Positions 16,350 to 24,291 of a stretch of 64,000 bases of DNA are shown in pieces. Where the stretch lies: assembly GCA_027487945.1 (NCBI GenBank), contig JAIYCQ010000042.1:62001-126000 (forward strand), in the 5' to 3' direction. A model generated the notes under the pieces. It was not told the origin of the DNA, ran no database searches, and saw only the letters and a list, made by a program, of their open reading frames with translations. Each line of letters opens with the position of its first letter. Positions within the stretch are counted from its first letter, which is position 1. This stretch comes from Caulobacteraceae bacterium. GTDB taxonomy: Bacteria; Pseudomonadota; Alphaproteobacteria; Caulobacterales; Caulobacteraceae. Position numbers and translations under genes: made by a program.

Positions 16350-16637
16350 ATGGCGCGCGAGAAGATCGGAGCGGCGGCGGCGGCGGCGAAGCTGGAGGGC
16401 TGGTCGGTTGCACCCGGCGAACGCGACGCGATCGTGAAGACCTTCCGGTTCGAAGACTTCAACGCCGCCTTCGGCTTCATGACGCGCGTCGCGCTGAAGG
16501 CCGACCAGCTGGACCATCATCCGGAGTGGTTCAACGTCTACAACCGGGTCGAGGTGCTGCTGGCCACCCACGACGCCGACGGCGTCACCGACCTGGACGT
16601 CGAACTCGCCGGCTTCATGGACGGGGTCGCGCACTAG
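16350..16637 (+). CDS. 4a-hydroxytetrahydrobiopterin (pterin-4a-carbinolamine) dehydratase
   Basis: A 95-aa enzyme that dehydrates 4a-hydroxytetrahydrobiopterin and can act in tetrahydropterin recycling. The PCD signature is present: [20 protein letters not shown], then [20 protein letters not shown] with the catalytic His pair in DHHPEW, and [20 protein letters not shown]. Full length for the family. AAGGAGG is 9-15 bp before ATG 16350. It is not next to a phenylalanine hydroxylase gene here, so its cofactor partner is unknown. Confidence 0.93.
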   Translation: MAREKIGAAAAAAKLEGWSVAPGERDAIVKTFRFEDFNAAFGFMTRVALKADQLDHHPEWFNVYNRVEVLLATHDADGVTDLDVELAGFMDGVAH

Positions 16638-16748
16638 GCTTCCGCCGGCCTGACGGGTCGCCGTCAGTCGGTCCGCGCGGGGTTTTCGCGCCGCCGGCGC
16701 AGGATCAGCGTCGCAGCCCCTTGTCGAACCCTGTTCCACCCCTGATCA

Positions 16749-18218
16749 ATGCTCATCCACCCCGAACACGGGGGGACGCCCCGGGAGGCAGGATTGGCAG
16801 TGGAAGTTGAGACCGGCGGGGGCGTGCCCGCTGCAGAAGCGACGCCGGTCGCGCGACGGGCGGAGAACGGGTCGCGCATGCCGCTGCTGCGACTGCTGGC
16901 GTTCGCCACCCCGACGATACCGCTAGCGGCCATGGCCATGCCGGTAACGACCTATCTGCCCAACTACTATGCCCAAGACCTGAAGGTCGATCTGGGCGAG
17001 CTGGCCTGGGCCTTCATGGTGGTGCGGTTCTTCGACCTCTGGTTCGATCCGGCGCTTGGCCTGATCATGGACCGGACAAAGTCGCCCTGGGGCCGGTTCC
17101 GGCCCTGGTTCGTGGCCGGCGCGCCCATCGCCATGCTGGCCACCTACATGCTGTTCATGGCCGAGCCGGGGATCGGAGGGCTCTATATCCTGCTCTGGCT
17201 GATCGTCGGCTTCTCCGGTCAGTCCATGGGCCAGCTCGGCCACATGGCCTGGGCGGCGACCGTCGCGCCGGGCTACGACGAGCGCTCCCGCGTCTACGGC
17301 TGGTGGCAGGCCATGACCGTCATCGGCATGATCGCGATCCTGCTGATGCCGCCGATCGTGAAGTATGTCTTCGGCGGCGAGTTCGCGACCGGGGTGAAGG
17401 CCATGGGCTGGTTCACCATCATCTTCCTGCCGCTCACCGCGATCCTGGCGCTGATGGCGACCGGCGAACCTGCGGCCAAACCCCACCATGAGACGCCGAA
17501 GCTGTCGCACGTCCTGGCCATGTTCCGGCGCGGGTCGGTGCTGCGGGTGCTTGCGGCGGACATCTGCTGGGGTACGGCGCTGGCCGTCTCCGGCACCCTG
17601 CTGTTCTTCTACTTCGACGCCGTGCGGGACATCGAGCGCGGCATGGCTGGGCTGATGCTGATCGTGTTCTTCGTGGGCGGCCTCGCCGGGGCGCCCATCT
17701 GGCGCACCGTCGCCCGCCGTTTCGGGAAGCACCGCGCCCTCGCCTTCGCCGGGATCGCCTGGGCCGCCATGCAGTTTTCCGTACTGGTCTCGCCCAACAT
17801 CCTCTGGGTCGGGTTCCTGACCATGTTCCTCGCCGGGCTGCCGTACGCGTCCGGCCCGATCATGCTCAAGGCCATGATGGCCGATGTCGCCGACGAGGAG
17901 CGCCTGGCGAGCGGCGTGGATCGCACCGGCCTTCTGTTCTCGCTGTTGACCGGGTCGGTGAAGATCGGCTCGATGCTGGCCGTCGGCGGCAGCCTGTTCG
18001 CGCTGAAGGAGGTCGGCTTCATCGCCGAGCTGTCCGGCGAGAACACGGCGGAGGCCCTGCTGACCCTGCAGCTGATGTTCTGCCTCGGCCCGGCGGTTCT
18101 GGCCTTGACCGCCGCCTGGCTGATCAGCGGCTACCGGCTCGACGCGGTCGCCCATGACGAGGTCCGCCGTCGCCTGGCGGAGAAGGATCTTGAGCACCAG
18201 CCTCCGCTGGTCCCCTGA
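16749..18218 (+). CDS. MFS transporter of the GPH (glycoside-pentoside-hexuronide:cation) type
   Basis: A 489-aa inner-membrane transporter with about twelve helices. The loop motif RFFDLWFDPALGLIMDRTKS followed by PWGRFRPWFVAGAP is characteristic of GPH sugar:cation symporters (DxxxG...D, RxG.RRP). The C-terminal half includes FFVGGLAGAPIWRTVARRFG, the repeat of that loop. The first ~43 residues are low-complexity and may not be translated: GTG 16800, in frame, has GGGAGG about 9 bp upstream and would give 472 aa. The substrate is unknown; a sugar or conjugate is likely from the family. It is not adjacent to catabolic genes. Confidence 0.85.
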   Translation: MLIHPEHGGTPREAGLAVEVETGGGVPAAEATPVARRAENGSRMPLLRLLAFATPTIPLAAMAMPVTTYLPNYYAQDLKVDLGELAWAFMVVRFFDLWFDPALGLIMDRTKSPWGRFRPWFVAGAPIAMLATYMLFMAEPGIGGLYILLWLIVGFSGQSMGQLGHMAWAATVAPGYDERSRVYGWWQAMTVIGMIAILLMPPIVKYVFGGEFATGVKAMGWFTIIFLPLTAILALMATGEPAAKPHHETPKLSHVLAMFRRGSVLRVLAADICWGTALAVSGTLLFFYFDAVRDIERGMAGLMLIVFFVGGLAGAPIWRTVARRFGKHRALAFAGIAWAAMQFSVLVSPNILWVGFLTMFLAGLPYASGPIMLKAMMADVADEERLASGVDRTGLLFSLLTGSVKIGSMLAVGGSLFALKEVGFIAELSGENTAEALLTLQLMFCLGPAVLALTAAWLISGYRLDAVAHDEVRRRLAEKDLEHQPPLVP

Positions 18219-18264
18219 ACGACAGGGGCGACCGACGCCGCGCGCCGGTCGCCGCACGTCGGTC

Positions 18265-18738
18265 CTAGGGTTCGTAGCCGATGAAGTCGGCGAAGGTCGG
18301 CAGGATCAGCTTCCAGGTCTGGATGCCGAGCGCCATCGCTTCGGTCGTGAAGCCGCTCTCGGTGTCGATGTCATAGCGGACGAAGGGGTCCATCTCATCG
18401 TCGAGCGCGGCGCGTGCAAACCGCTTGGTGTAGTTCCACTCGTTGGCCTTCTTGAAGCCGATGCCGTCGTCAAGGTCGAAGCCGGCAGAGAACTGGATGC
18501 TGCTGCAGCGATCATTCTTGCAGCCGTAGAAGTAGATGCGCCAGTTGATGCCGCCCGAGTTGCTCTTGATCGAGGTGCTGTCGCCATCCTTGACGATCTC
18601 CGAGGGCAGCCCTTCGGCCTTGAGCGCGGCGACGGCTTCCTTGGGGGTGATGCCGCCGGCGGCGTACGGGGCGGCCATGGCAGGGGCGGCGACGGCGGCG
18701 ATGGCGAGCGCGACGCCGGCGGTCAGGATGGTCTTCAA
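18265..18738 (-). CDS. YbjN-domain secreted protein
   Basis: A 157-aa protein with a TTG start at 18738 preceded by GGAGG with a 7-bp spacer. The signal peptide is LKTILTAGVALAIAAVAAPA followed by MAA. The mature part resembles the YbjN/sensory-transduction-regulator fold: ITPKEAVAALKAEGLPSEIV, then a strand-rich NWRIYFYGCKNDRCSSIQFS block and KKANEWNYTKRFARAALDDE. YbjN domains are similar to type III secretion chaperones, and exported versions are of unknown role. Two Cys residues in the GCKNDRC motif may form a disulfide. A longer upstream start would destroy the signal peptide. Confidence 0.75.
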   Translation of the reverse strand: MKTILTAGVALAIAAVAAPAMAAPYAAGGITPKEAVAALKAEGLPSEIVKDGDSTSIKSNSGGINWRIYFYGCKNDRCSSIQFSAGFDLDDGIGFKKANEWNYTKRFARAALDDEMDPFVRYDIDTESGFTTEAMALGIQTWKLILPTFADFIGYEP

Positions 18739-18872
18739 GGGTGGTCCTCCAGGATTGGGGTGCTGATCCCCGGATCGATAGGGCCCGGCTCCGGAGCCGG
18801 GCATGCCTCAAATAGGGGGTTGCGGTCTATCCGGGGCGACTGAACACTGGCCGCCTTCAAGGGAGCTCGCGC

Positions 18873-19730
18873 ATGACCCGGTCCAACACCCTGCGGATCG
18901 AACCGCTCAGTCCGGCCATTGGCGCCCTGCTGAAAGGCGTCAACATGGCCGAGCGGGCGTCCGACGACATGATCGCCGACATCCGCCAGGCGCTGCTCGA
19001 CCATCAGGTGATCTTCTTCGAGGGGCAGGACATGACCCCGACCCAGCAGCGCGACTTCGCGCTGCGGTTCGGCGACCTGCACGTCCATCCGCTCTACGAC
19101 CGCAATGACGCCCATCCCGAGATCATGATCATCGACAACCACGTCGATAATCCTACCGACAACAACTTCTGGCACACCGACGTCACCTTCATCGACACCC
19201 CGCCGATGGGCTCGATCCTCGCCGCGCGCCAGCTGCCGCCGGTCGGGGGCGACACGATGTGGGCCTCGACGACGGCCGCCTACAGGGCGCTGTCAGAGCC
19301 GATGAAGCGGTTCCTGGAGGGGCTGGAGGCCGTCCACGACTTCGCGTACGCCTTTACCGCCGAAGGGCTGGCCGGCTCGCAGGCTGGTCGGGAGAAGTAC
19401 GACAGGGCGGTGGCCGCCAACCCGCCGGTGACCCACCCGGTGATCCGCACCCACCCGGAGACGGGCGAGCCCTGCATCTTCGTCAACTCGGTCTTCACCC
19501 GCCGGATCAAGGGGCTGCGCCGGGAAGAGAGCAAGGCGCTGATGGCCTTCCTCAACGCCCACGTCCAGCAGCCGGAGTTCGTCGTCCGCTGGCGCTGGCG
19601 GCCCGGCGACGTCGCCTTCTGGGACAACCGCTGCACCCAGCACCGCGCCGTGGACGACTTCCTGCCGCACCGGCGGGTCATGCACCGCGCCACGGTTCTG
19701 GGGGATCGGCCGGTGTTCCGGGCGGGGTAG
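18873..19730 (+). CDS. TauD/TfdA family Fe(II)/2-oxoglutarate dioxygenase
   Basis: A 285-aa dioxygenase. The iron triad is visible: H101 and D103 in NFWHTDVTF and the distal H257 in NRCTQHRAVDDF; Arg in the following HRRVMHRAT segment would bind 2-oxoglutarate. Length and the start (LRIEPLSPAIGALLKGVNMA) match taurine/alpha-ketoglutarate dioxygenases. Close relatives include taurine, 2,4-D and alkyl sulfate dioxygenases, so taurine specificity is not proven; no sulfonate transporter is nearby. ATG 18873. Ends before a strong terminator hairpin shared with the convergent racemase gene. Confidence 0.9.
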   Translation: MTRSNTLRIEPLSPAIGALLKGVNMAERASDDMIADIRQALLDHQVIFFEGQDMTPTQQRDFALRFGDLHVHPLYDRNDAHPEIMIIDNHVDNPTDNNFWHTDVTFIDTPPMGSILAARQLPPVGGDTMWASTTAAYRALSEPMKRFLEGLEAVHDFAYAFTAEGLAGSQAGREKYDRAVAANPPVTHPVIRTHPETGEPCIFVNSVFTRRIKGLRREESKALMAFLNAHVQQPEFVVRWRWRPGDVAFWDNRCTQHRAVDDFLPHRRVMHRATVLGDRPVFRAG

Positions 19731-19741
19731 AGGCTGCAACC

Positions 19742-19777
19742 GGCCAATCCTCCCCAGCAAGCTGGGGAGGATTGGCC
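19742..19777. terminator. Bidirectional hairpin terminator, 16-bp perfect stem
   Basis: GGCCAATCCTCCCCAG (19742-19757), a CAAG loop, and its exact reverse complement (19762-19777) lie between the convergent dioxygenase and racemase genes. The right arm touches the racemase stop codon. The core belongs to the CCTCCCC/GGGGAGG repeat type seen elsewhere in the window. Confidence 0.75.
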
Positions 19778-20433
19778 TATTGGCTGCACACCGCCACGCA
19801 TCGCGCCGCCAGCAGGGCGCCGGCGTCGAGGAGGGGGATGCTCAGCGCGGCCGGGTCGAGCACCAGCGGGACCTCGGTGCAGCCGGCGATCAGCGCCTCG
19901 GCGTCCATGCCGGCCGCCAGTCCGGCCATGCCGTCCCGCACATCCTGGCCCAGGTCGCCCGCCTTGATGCGGTAGACCAGCTCCATGAACCGCGCCTGGT
20001 GCGCCTCATCAAGCACAACCGGCTCCAGCCCCAGCCCCGCCAGCCGCGCGCTGTACAGCGCCACGGCCGTCGGCGTACCGAGCACCCCGACCCGTCGCGC
20101 CCCTACGTCGCTCGCCGCCTCGCAGGCGATGTCGATCATGTCGATCAGCGGCAGGCCGGAGGCCTCGCGGATGAGGTCGGCGTAGGCGTGGGCGGTGTTG
20201 CAGGCGATGGCGAGAACCTCCGCCCCCGCGCCGGCGAGCCCGGCTGCCATCTTGCCCAGCACCGGCCCGGCCGCCGCGCTGTCGGTGTTGCGGTCTGGGA
20301 TGTGCGGGTTGATGTCGACCAGCACCCGGATGTGGTCCTGGTCGCGCGTCGCGGGCGTGGCCGCCTGCAGCCGCGCCAGGAAGTCCAGCGTCGCCGCCGG
20401 TCCCATGCCGCCCAGAACGCCGAGGGACTTCAC
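19777..20433 (-). CDS. Aspartate/glutamate racemase family protein
   Basis: A 218-aa cofactor-independent racemase. It starts [20 protein letters not shown], the usual glycine-rich N-terminus, and has both catalytic cysteines: C in [12 protein letters not shown] and C in [12 protein letters not shown]. The family interconverts L- and D-Asp or Glu via a two-base mechanism. The GTG start at 20433 overlaps the TGA of the upstream D-cysteine desulfhydrase gene (GTGA, 20430-20433), which indicates translational coupling. The pairing with a D-amino-acid PLP enzyme suggests joint D-amino-acid metabolism; the exact substrate is inference. Confidence 0.9.
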   Translation of the reverse strand: MKSLGVLGGMGPAATLDFLARLQAATPATRDQDHIRVLVDINPHIPDRNTDSAAAGPVLGKMAAGLAGAGAEVLAIACNTAHAYADLIREASGLPLIDMIDIACEAASDVGARRVGVLGTPTAVALYSARLAGLGLEPVVLDEAHQARFMELVYRIKAGDLGQDVRDGMAGLAAGMDAEALIAGCTEVPLVLDPAALSIPLLDAGALLAARCVAVCSQ

Positions 20434-21428
20434 AGCATCGCGCCCAGCTCGCCCTGATAGCCGAACAGGCCCTGGGCGCCGCCGGTGTGCAGGAAGACGA
20501 CGGTCTGGCCCTCGAACGCGCCCTGTTTCGCCAGAGCGATCAGGCCCTTCATCGCCTTGCCGGTGTAGACCGGATCGAGCAGCAGCCCCTCGGTGCGGGC
20601 CGCCAGCATCAGGGCGTCGGCCACCCCCTGGTCGATCAGGCCGTAGCCGGCGCCGACGTAGTCGCAGTCGGCCACGACCATGTTGCGCGACACCCGCTCG
20701 CGATGGCCCAGAAGGGCGGCGGTCTCGACGGCGAGATTGAATACGTTCTCTTCCTGCCTGTCCTTCGGCGCCCGTACGCCGATGCCCAGCACCGGGATGT
20801 CGGCGCCGCTGACCGCCAGGCCCGCGACCAGTCCCGCCTGGGTGCCCGCGCTGCCCGTCGCGGTGACGATACGGTCGACGACCAGGCCCTCGTCATTGGC
20901 CTGCATCGCCAGCTCCAGCGCGCAGTCGACATAGCCGAGCGCCCCGACCGGGTTTGAGCCGCCGCCGGGGATAATGTAGGGCGTGCCGCCGGCCGCACGG
21001 ACCTCCTCGGCGTCCAGCGCCATCTCGGCGTTCATGTCGGAGCCTGCTTCCACCGTGCGGATGCGCGCCCCGAGCAGGCGGTCGAGCAGGACATTGCCGG
21101 ACCACAGATAGTCCTCGGCCTGGTTGCCCGTGCGATTCTCCAGCACCACCCGGCAGGCCATGCCGAAGCTGGCCGCCGCCGCCGCTGTCTGGCGCACATG
21201 GTTGGACTGCACCGCGCCCTGGGTGATCAGGGTGTCGGCGCCCTGTTCGAGCGCCTCACCGAGCAGGAACTCCAGCTTGCGGGTCTTGTTGCCGCCGCCG
21301 GCCAGCCCCGTGCAGTCGTCCCGCTTGATCCAGAGGTCGATGCCCAGCTCCGCGCTGAGCCGCGGCGCGGGCTCCAGCGGAGTGGGCAGATGGGCGAAGC
21401 GTGCGCGGGCAAACCGGGCGAGGTTCAT
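20430..21428 (-). CDS. dcyD: D-cysteine desulfhydrase (PLP-dependent, ACC deaminase family)
   Basis: A 332-aa fold-type II PLP enzyme. D-cysteine desulfhydrase splits D-cysteine to pyruvate, H2S and ammonia. The N-terminus [20 protein letters not shown], the PLP lysine K48 in [14 protein letters not shown], the [16 protein letters not shown] block and the phosphate-binding SAGTQAG loop all fit the family. 1-aminocyclopropane-1-carboxylate deaminases are close relatives and cannot be fully excluded. ATG 21428; the stop overlaps the racemase start. Upstream, 72 bp separate it from the divergent TPR gene. Confidence 0.88.
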   Translation of the reverse strand: MNLARFARARFAHLPTPLEPAPRLSAELGIDLWIKRDDCTGLAGGGNKTRKLEFLLGEALEQGADTLITQGAVQSNHVRQTAAAAASFGMACRVVLENRTGNQAEDYLWSGNVLLDRLLGARIRTVEAGSDMNAEMALDAEEVRAAGGTPYIIPGGGSNPVGALGYVDCALELAMQANDEGLVVDRIVTATGSAGTQAGLVAGLAVSGADIPVLGIGVRAPKDRQEENVFNLAVETAALLGHRERVSRNMVVADCDYVGAGYGLIDQGVADALMLAARTEGLLLDPVYTGKAMKGLIALAKQGAFEGQTVVFLHTGGAQGLFGYQGELGAML

Positions 21429-21500
21429 GAGGGCGTCCTTGTCGGAGAAAGTCGTGCTACTATCTTGCAGGCAAATCATCGCGCTGGGGAGGAGACTCGC

Positions 21501-22064
21501 ATGTCCCCCAAGACCAAGTTCGCGTTCGCTGCTGCATTGGCCGCTTTCATCCTGCCCGCGGGGGCCGCCTCGGCGGCCGCCTTTGTCCTGGGCGGCGGCA
21601 TGGCGGACGCCTGTTCCAAGGCCGCGATCGAGGGGCGGGACGACCGCCAGTCGCTCGCCCTGTGCGACATGGCGCTGGAAAGCCAGCCCCTGCTGCGCCG
21701 GGACCGCGCCGCCACCTTCGTGAACCGGGGCGTTATCCAGCTGCGCCGCAAGGACTATGTCGAGGCGCGGGCCGATTTCGATACCGCTGTGAAGCTCGAT
21801 CCCACAATGGGCGAAGCCTTCGTCAATCGCGGGGCTGCCCTGGTGGCGCAGCGCCGGTTCCAGGAAGGCGTCGTGGAGATCGACCGCGGCCTGGCCCTGG
21901 GCGCCGACGAGCCGGAGAAGGCCTACTTCAATCGCGCTCTCGCTTGGGAGGGCCTCGACAACATGAAGGCCGCCTGGCTCGACTATCAGAAGGCGCTGGA
22001 GATCCGGCCCGACTGGGAGGCCCCGCGCCGCGAACTGACCCGCTTCACCGTTACCCGGGAGTAG
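21501..22064 (+). CDS. Secreted TPR-repeat protein (first of a tandem pair)
   Basis: A 187-aa exported protein. ATG 21501 has GGGGAGGAG 7 bp upstream; the signal peptide is [20 protein letters not shown]. Residues ~65-180 form about three TPR units ([60 protein letters not shown]) ending in [14 protein letters not shown]. Two cysteines near the mature N-terminus (C38 and C55) match those in the next gene. It is probably a periplasmic or outer-membrane-associated interaction module of unknown partner. The neighbouring gene is a clear paralogue, 10 bp downstream. Confidence 0.82.
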   Translation: MSPKTKFAFAAALAAFILPAGAASAAAFVLGGGMADACSKAAIEGRDDRQSLALCDMALESQPLLRRDRAATFVNRGVIQLRRKDYVEARADFDTAVKLDPTMGEAFVNRGAALVAQRRFQEGVVEIDRGLALGADEPEKAYFNRALAWEGLDNMKAAWLDYQKALEIRPDWEAPRRELTRFTVTRE

Positions 22065-22074
22065 GAGAGGCGTC

Positions 22075-22632
22075 ATGCGCACCGTCGCGCTTCTCGCCGC
22101 CGCCGCCGCGCTGACCCTGTCCGCCGCCTCGCCGACCTTCGCCTCGGTGATGGTGGTCGGCAACGATATCGCCGTCGACTGCTCGCGCGCCGCCTTCGCC
22201 GGCCGGTACGACCGCGTTTCCATCGAGACCTGCACCCGCGCGCTGCAGGAGGACCGGCTCGACCGCCGCGACCGCGCCGGGACGCTGGTCAACCGCGGCG
22301 TCATGCTGACGCGGGCCAGGGACTACGCCGCCGCGCGCGCCGATCTCGACAAGGCTGTCGACCTGGAGCCCACCCTTGGGGAAGCCTTCGTCAATCGCGG
22401 CGTGGTGCTGATGGCAGACCGCGACTACGCCGCCGCCCTCGCCGAGATCGAGCGCGGGCTGGCCCTGGGCGTCGATGAGCCGGCCAAGGCCTACTACAAC
22501 CGCGCGCTGGTCCATGAGTCGCTGGACGATGCCCGTTCAGCCTGGCTGGACTACCGCAGGGCCCAGGAGCTGGCTCCGGACTGGGAGGCGCCGCGCCGCC
22601 AGCTGACGCGGTTCACTGTGACGAAGCCATAG
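22075..22632 (+). CDS. Secreted TPR-repeat protein (second of a tandem pair)
   Basis: A 185-aa paralogue of the preceding gene, starting only 10 bp after its stop. Signal peptide [20 protein letters not shown]. Shared blocks include the [20 protein letters not shown] repeat, [20 protein letters not shown], a final [14 protein letters not shown] and the same spaced cysteine pair ([12 protein letters not shown] and ETCTRAL). The two copies have diverged to roughly half identity by eye, so this is not a very recent duplication. Co-transcription with the first copy is likely. Function unknown. Confidence 0.82.
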   Translation: MRTVALLAAAAALTLSAASPTFASVMVVGNDIAVDCSRAAFAGRYDRVSIETCTRALQEDRLDRRDRAGTLVNRGVMLTRARDYAAARADLDKAVDLEPTLGEAFVNRGVVLMADRDYAAALAEIERGLALGVDEPAKAYYNRALVHESLDDARSAWLDYRRAQELAPDWEAPRRQLTRFTVTKP

Positions 22633-22681
22633 GCTGCTTCATGCGTTGACCCCTCCGACGACTCTCACGTCGGCATTCCGC

Positions 22682-23155
22682 ATGCGCACAGTCCTCCTCG
22701 CCGTCCTGCTCGCCGGTATCGCCGCTCCGGCGCTCGCTGATCCCTGCCCCGACGCCCGGCGGTGCGCCAATGTCGCGACAATGGAGCGGGACGCCGAGCG
22801 CGCCCGAGCCGCCGCTGTTGACCGCGAGGTCCGCGCCCGGGAGCAAAAGCTTCGGACCGAGGCGACGATCCGGGCCATGCGGGCGGGCGAGCTGGCCGGC
22901 GGCTATCCGGGGGCGCCGATGCCCTGGCGCACGCCGGAGATCGTCGAGCCGGGAACACCGCCGCCCCTGCCGTCCCCCCTCCAGTCCCCCCTCCAGTCCC
23001 CCGTCCAGTCCCCACTCCCGTCCCTCGTGCCGTCGGCGCCCAGGCCCACGCCGGAGCTGACGGGGGACGCCGCCCGTATGGACGCCCTGATGGCGGAGGC
23101 CATGGCCCGCTCCACGGCCCGGGTCAGGGCCATGACGCCGGACAGCCCGCGCTAG
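22682..23155 (+). CDS. Secreted Pro/Ser-repeat protein, unknown function
   Basis: A 157-aa protein with a signal peptide (MRTVLLAVLLAGIAAPALA) and a small Cys-containing N-terminus (DPCPDARRCANVATMERDAE). A charged helical segment (RARAAAVDREVRAREQKLRT) follows, then a Pro/Ser tandem repeat (PLQS units, residues ~98-112), and a helical tail (ARMDALMAEAMARSTARVRA). No family recognised. It lies 49 bp after the second TPR gene, same strand, and may belong to the same transcript. Confidence 0.65.
   Translation: MRTVLLAVLLAGIAAPALADPCPDARRCANVATMERDAERARAAAVDREVRAREQKLRTEATIRAMRAGELAGGYPGAPMPWRTPEIVEPGTPPPLPSPLQSPLQSPVQSPLPSLVPSAPRPTPELTGDAARMDALMAEAMARSTARVRAMTPDSPR
22970..23020 (+). repeat. 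12-bp tandem repeat inside coding sequence
   Basis: About three and a half imperfect copies of a 12-bp unit (core CAGTCCCCC) encode PLQS/PVQS repeats in the secreted Pro/Ser protein. The unit length keeps the reading frame, so copy number could vary without breaking the gene. Confidence 0.7.
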
Positions 23156-23212
23156 ACGCCGCTGGATTTCCGGGCCAGCGTGCCGATCCACAGTTCCGGG
23201 TGAGGCAAGACC

Positions 23213-24064
<852 letters not shown>

Positions 24065-24091
24065 GTACAGGCTCCCGCCGCCTTTCCCGCC

Positions 24092-24213
24092 GTCATGGCC
24101 CGGCTTGTCCGGGGCCTGATGCGGGGTGACCCAAAAGATCAAGAGCGCGACCGACTGGCCGCGCTCTTGTCCCTGTTCCCGGTGTTTCTCATGGCCCGGA
24201 CGCGCCGGGCCAT
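24092..24213. repeat. Interspersed CATGGCCCGG-type repeat fragments
   Basis: Two elements of the same palindromic family lie in the 227-bp gap between ypfJ and the TonB receptor gene: CCCGG-CTTGT-CCGGG at 24099-24113 and ATGGCCCGG-ACGCG-CCGGGCCAT at 24191-24213. They flank the 24140-24169 hairpin. Such GTCATGGCCCGG...CCGGGCCAT units are common dispersed repeats in alphaproteobacterial genomes. Confidence 0.6.
24140..24169. terminator. 10-bp perfect hairpin between convergent genes
   Basis: CAAGAGCGCG (24140-24149), a 10-nt loop, and CGCGCTCTTG (24160-24169). It lies between the convergent ypfJ and TonB receptor genes and is likely a terminator, although no strong U-tract follows. Confidence 0.55.
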
Positions 24214-24291
24214 GAAGAACGGATGGAGGTTCGGCGCTATCCGCAGCGGCAGGGAACAGGTACCGGAGAGGTCCATGTCCCCACGTTTGCC

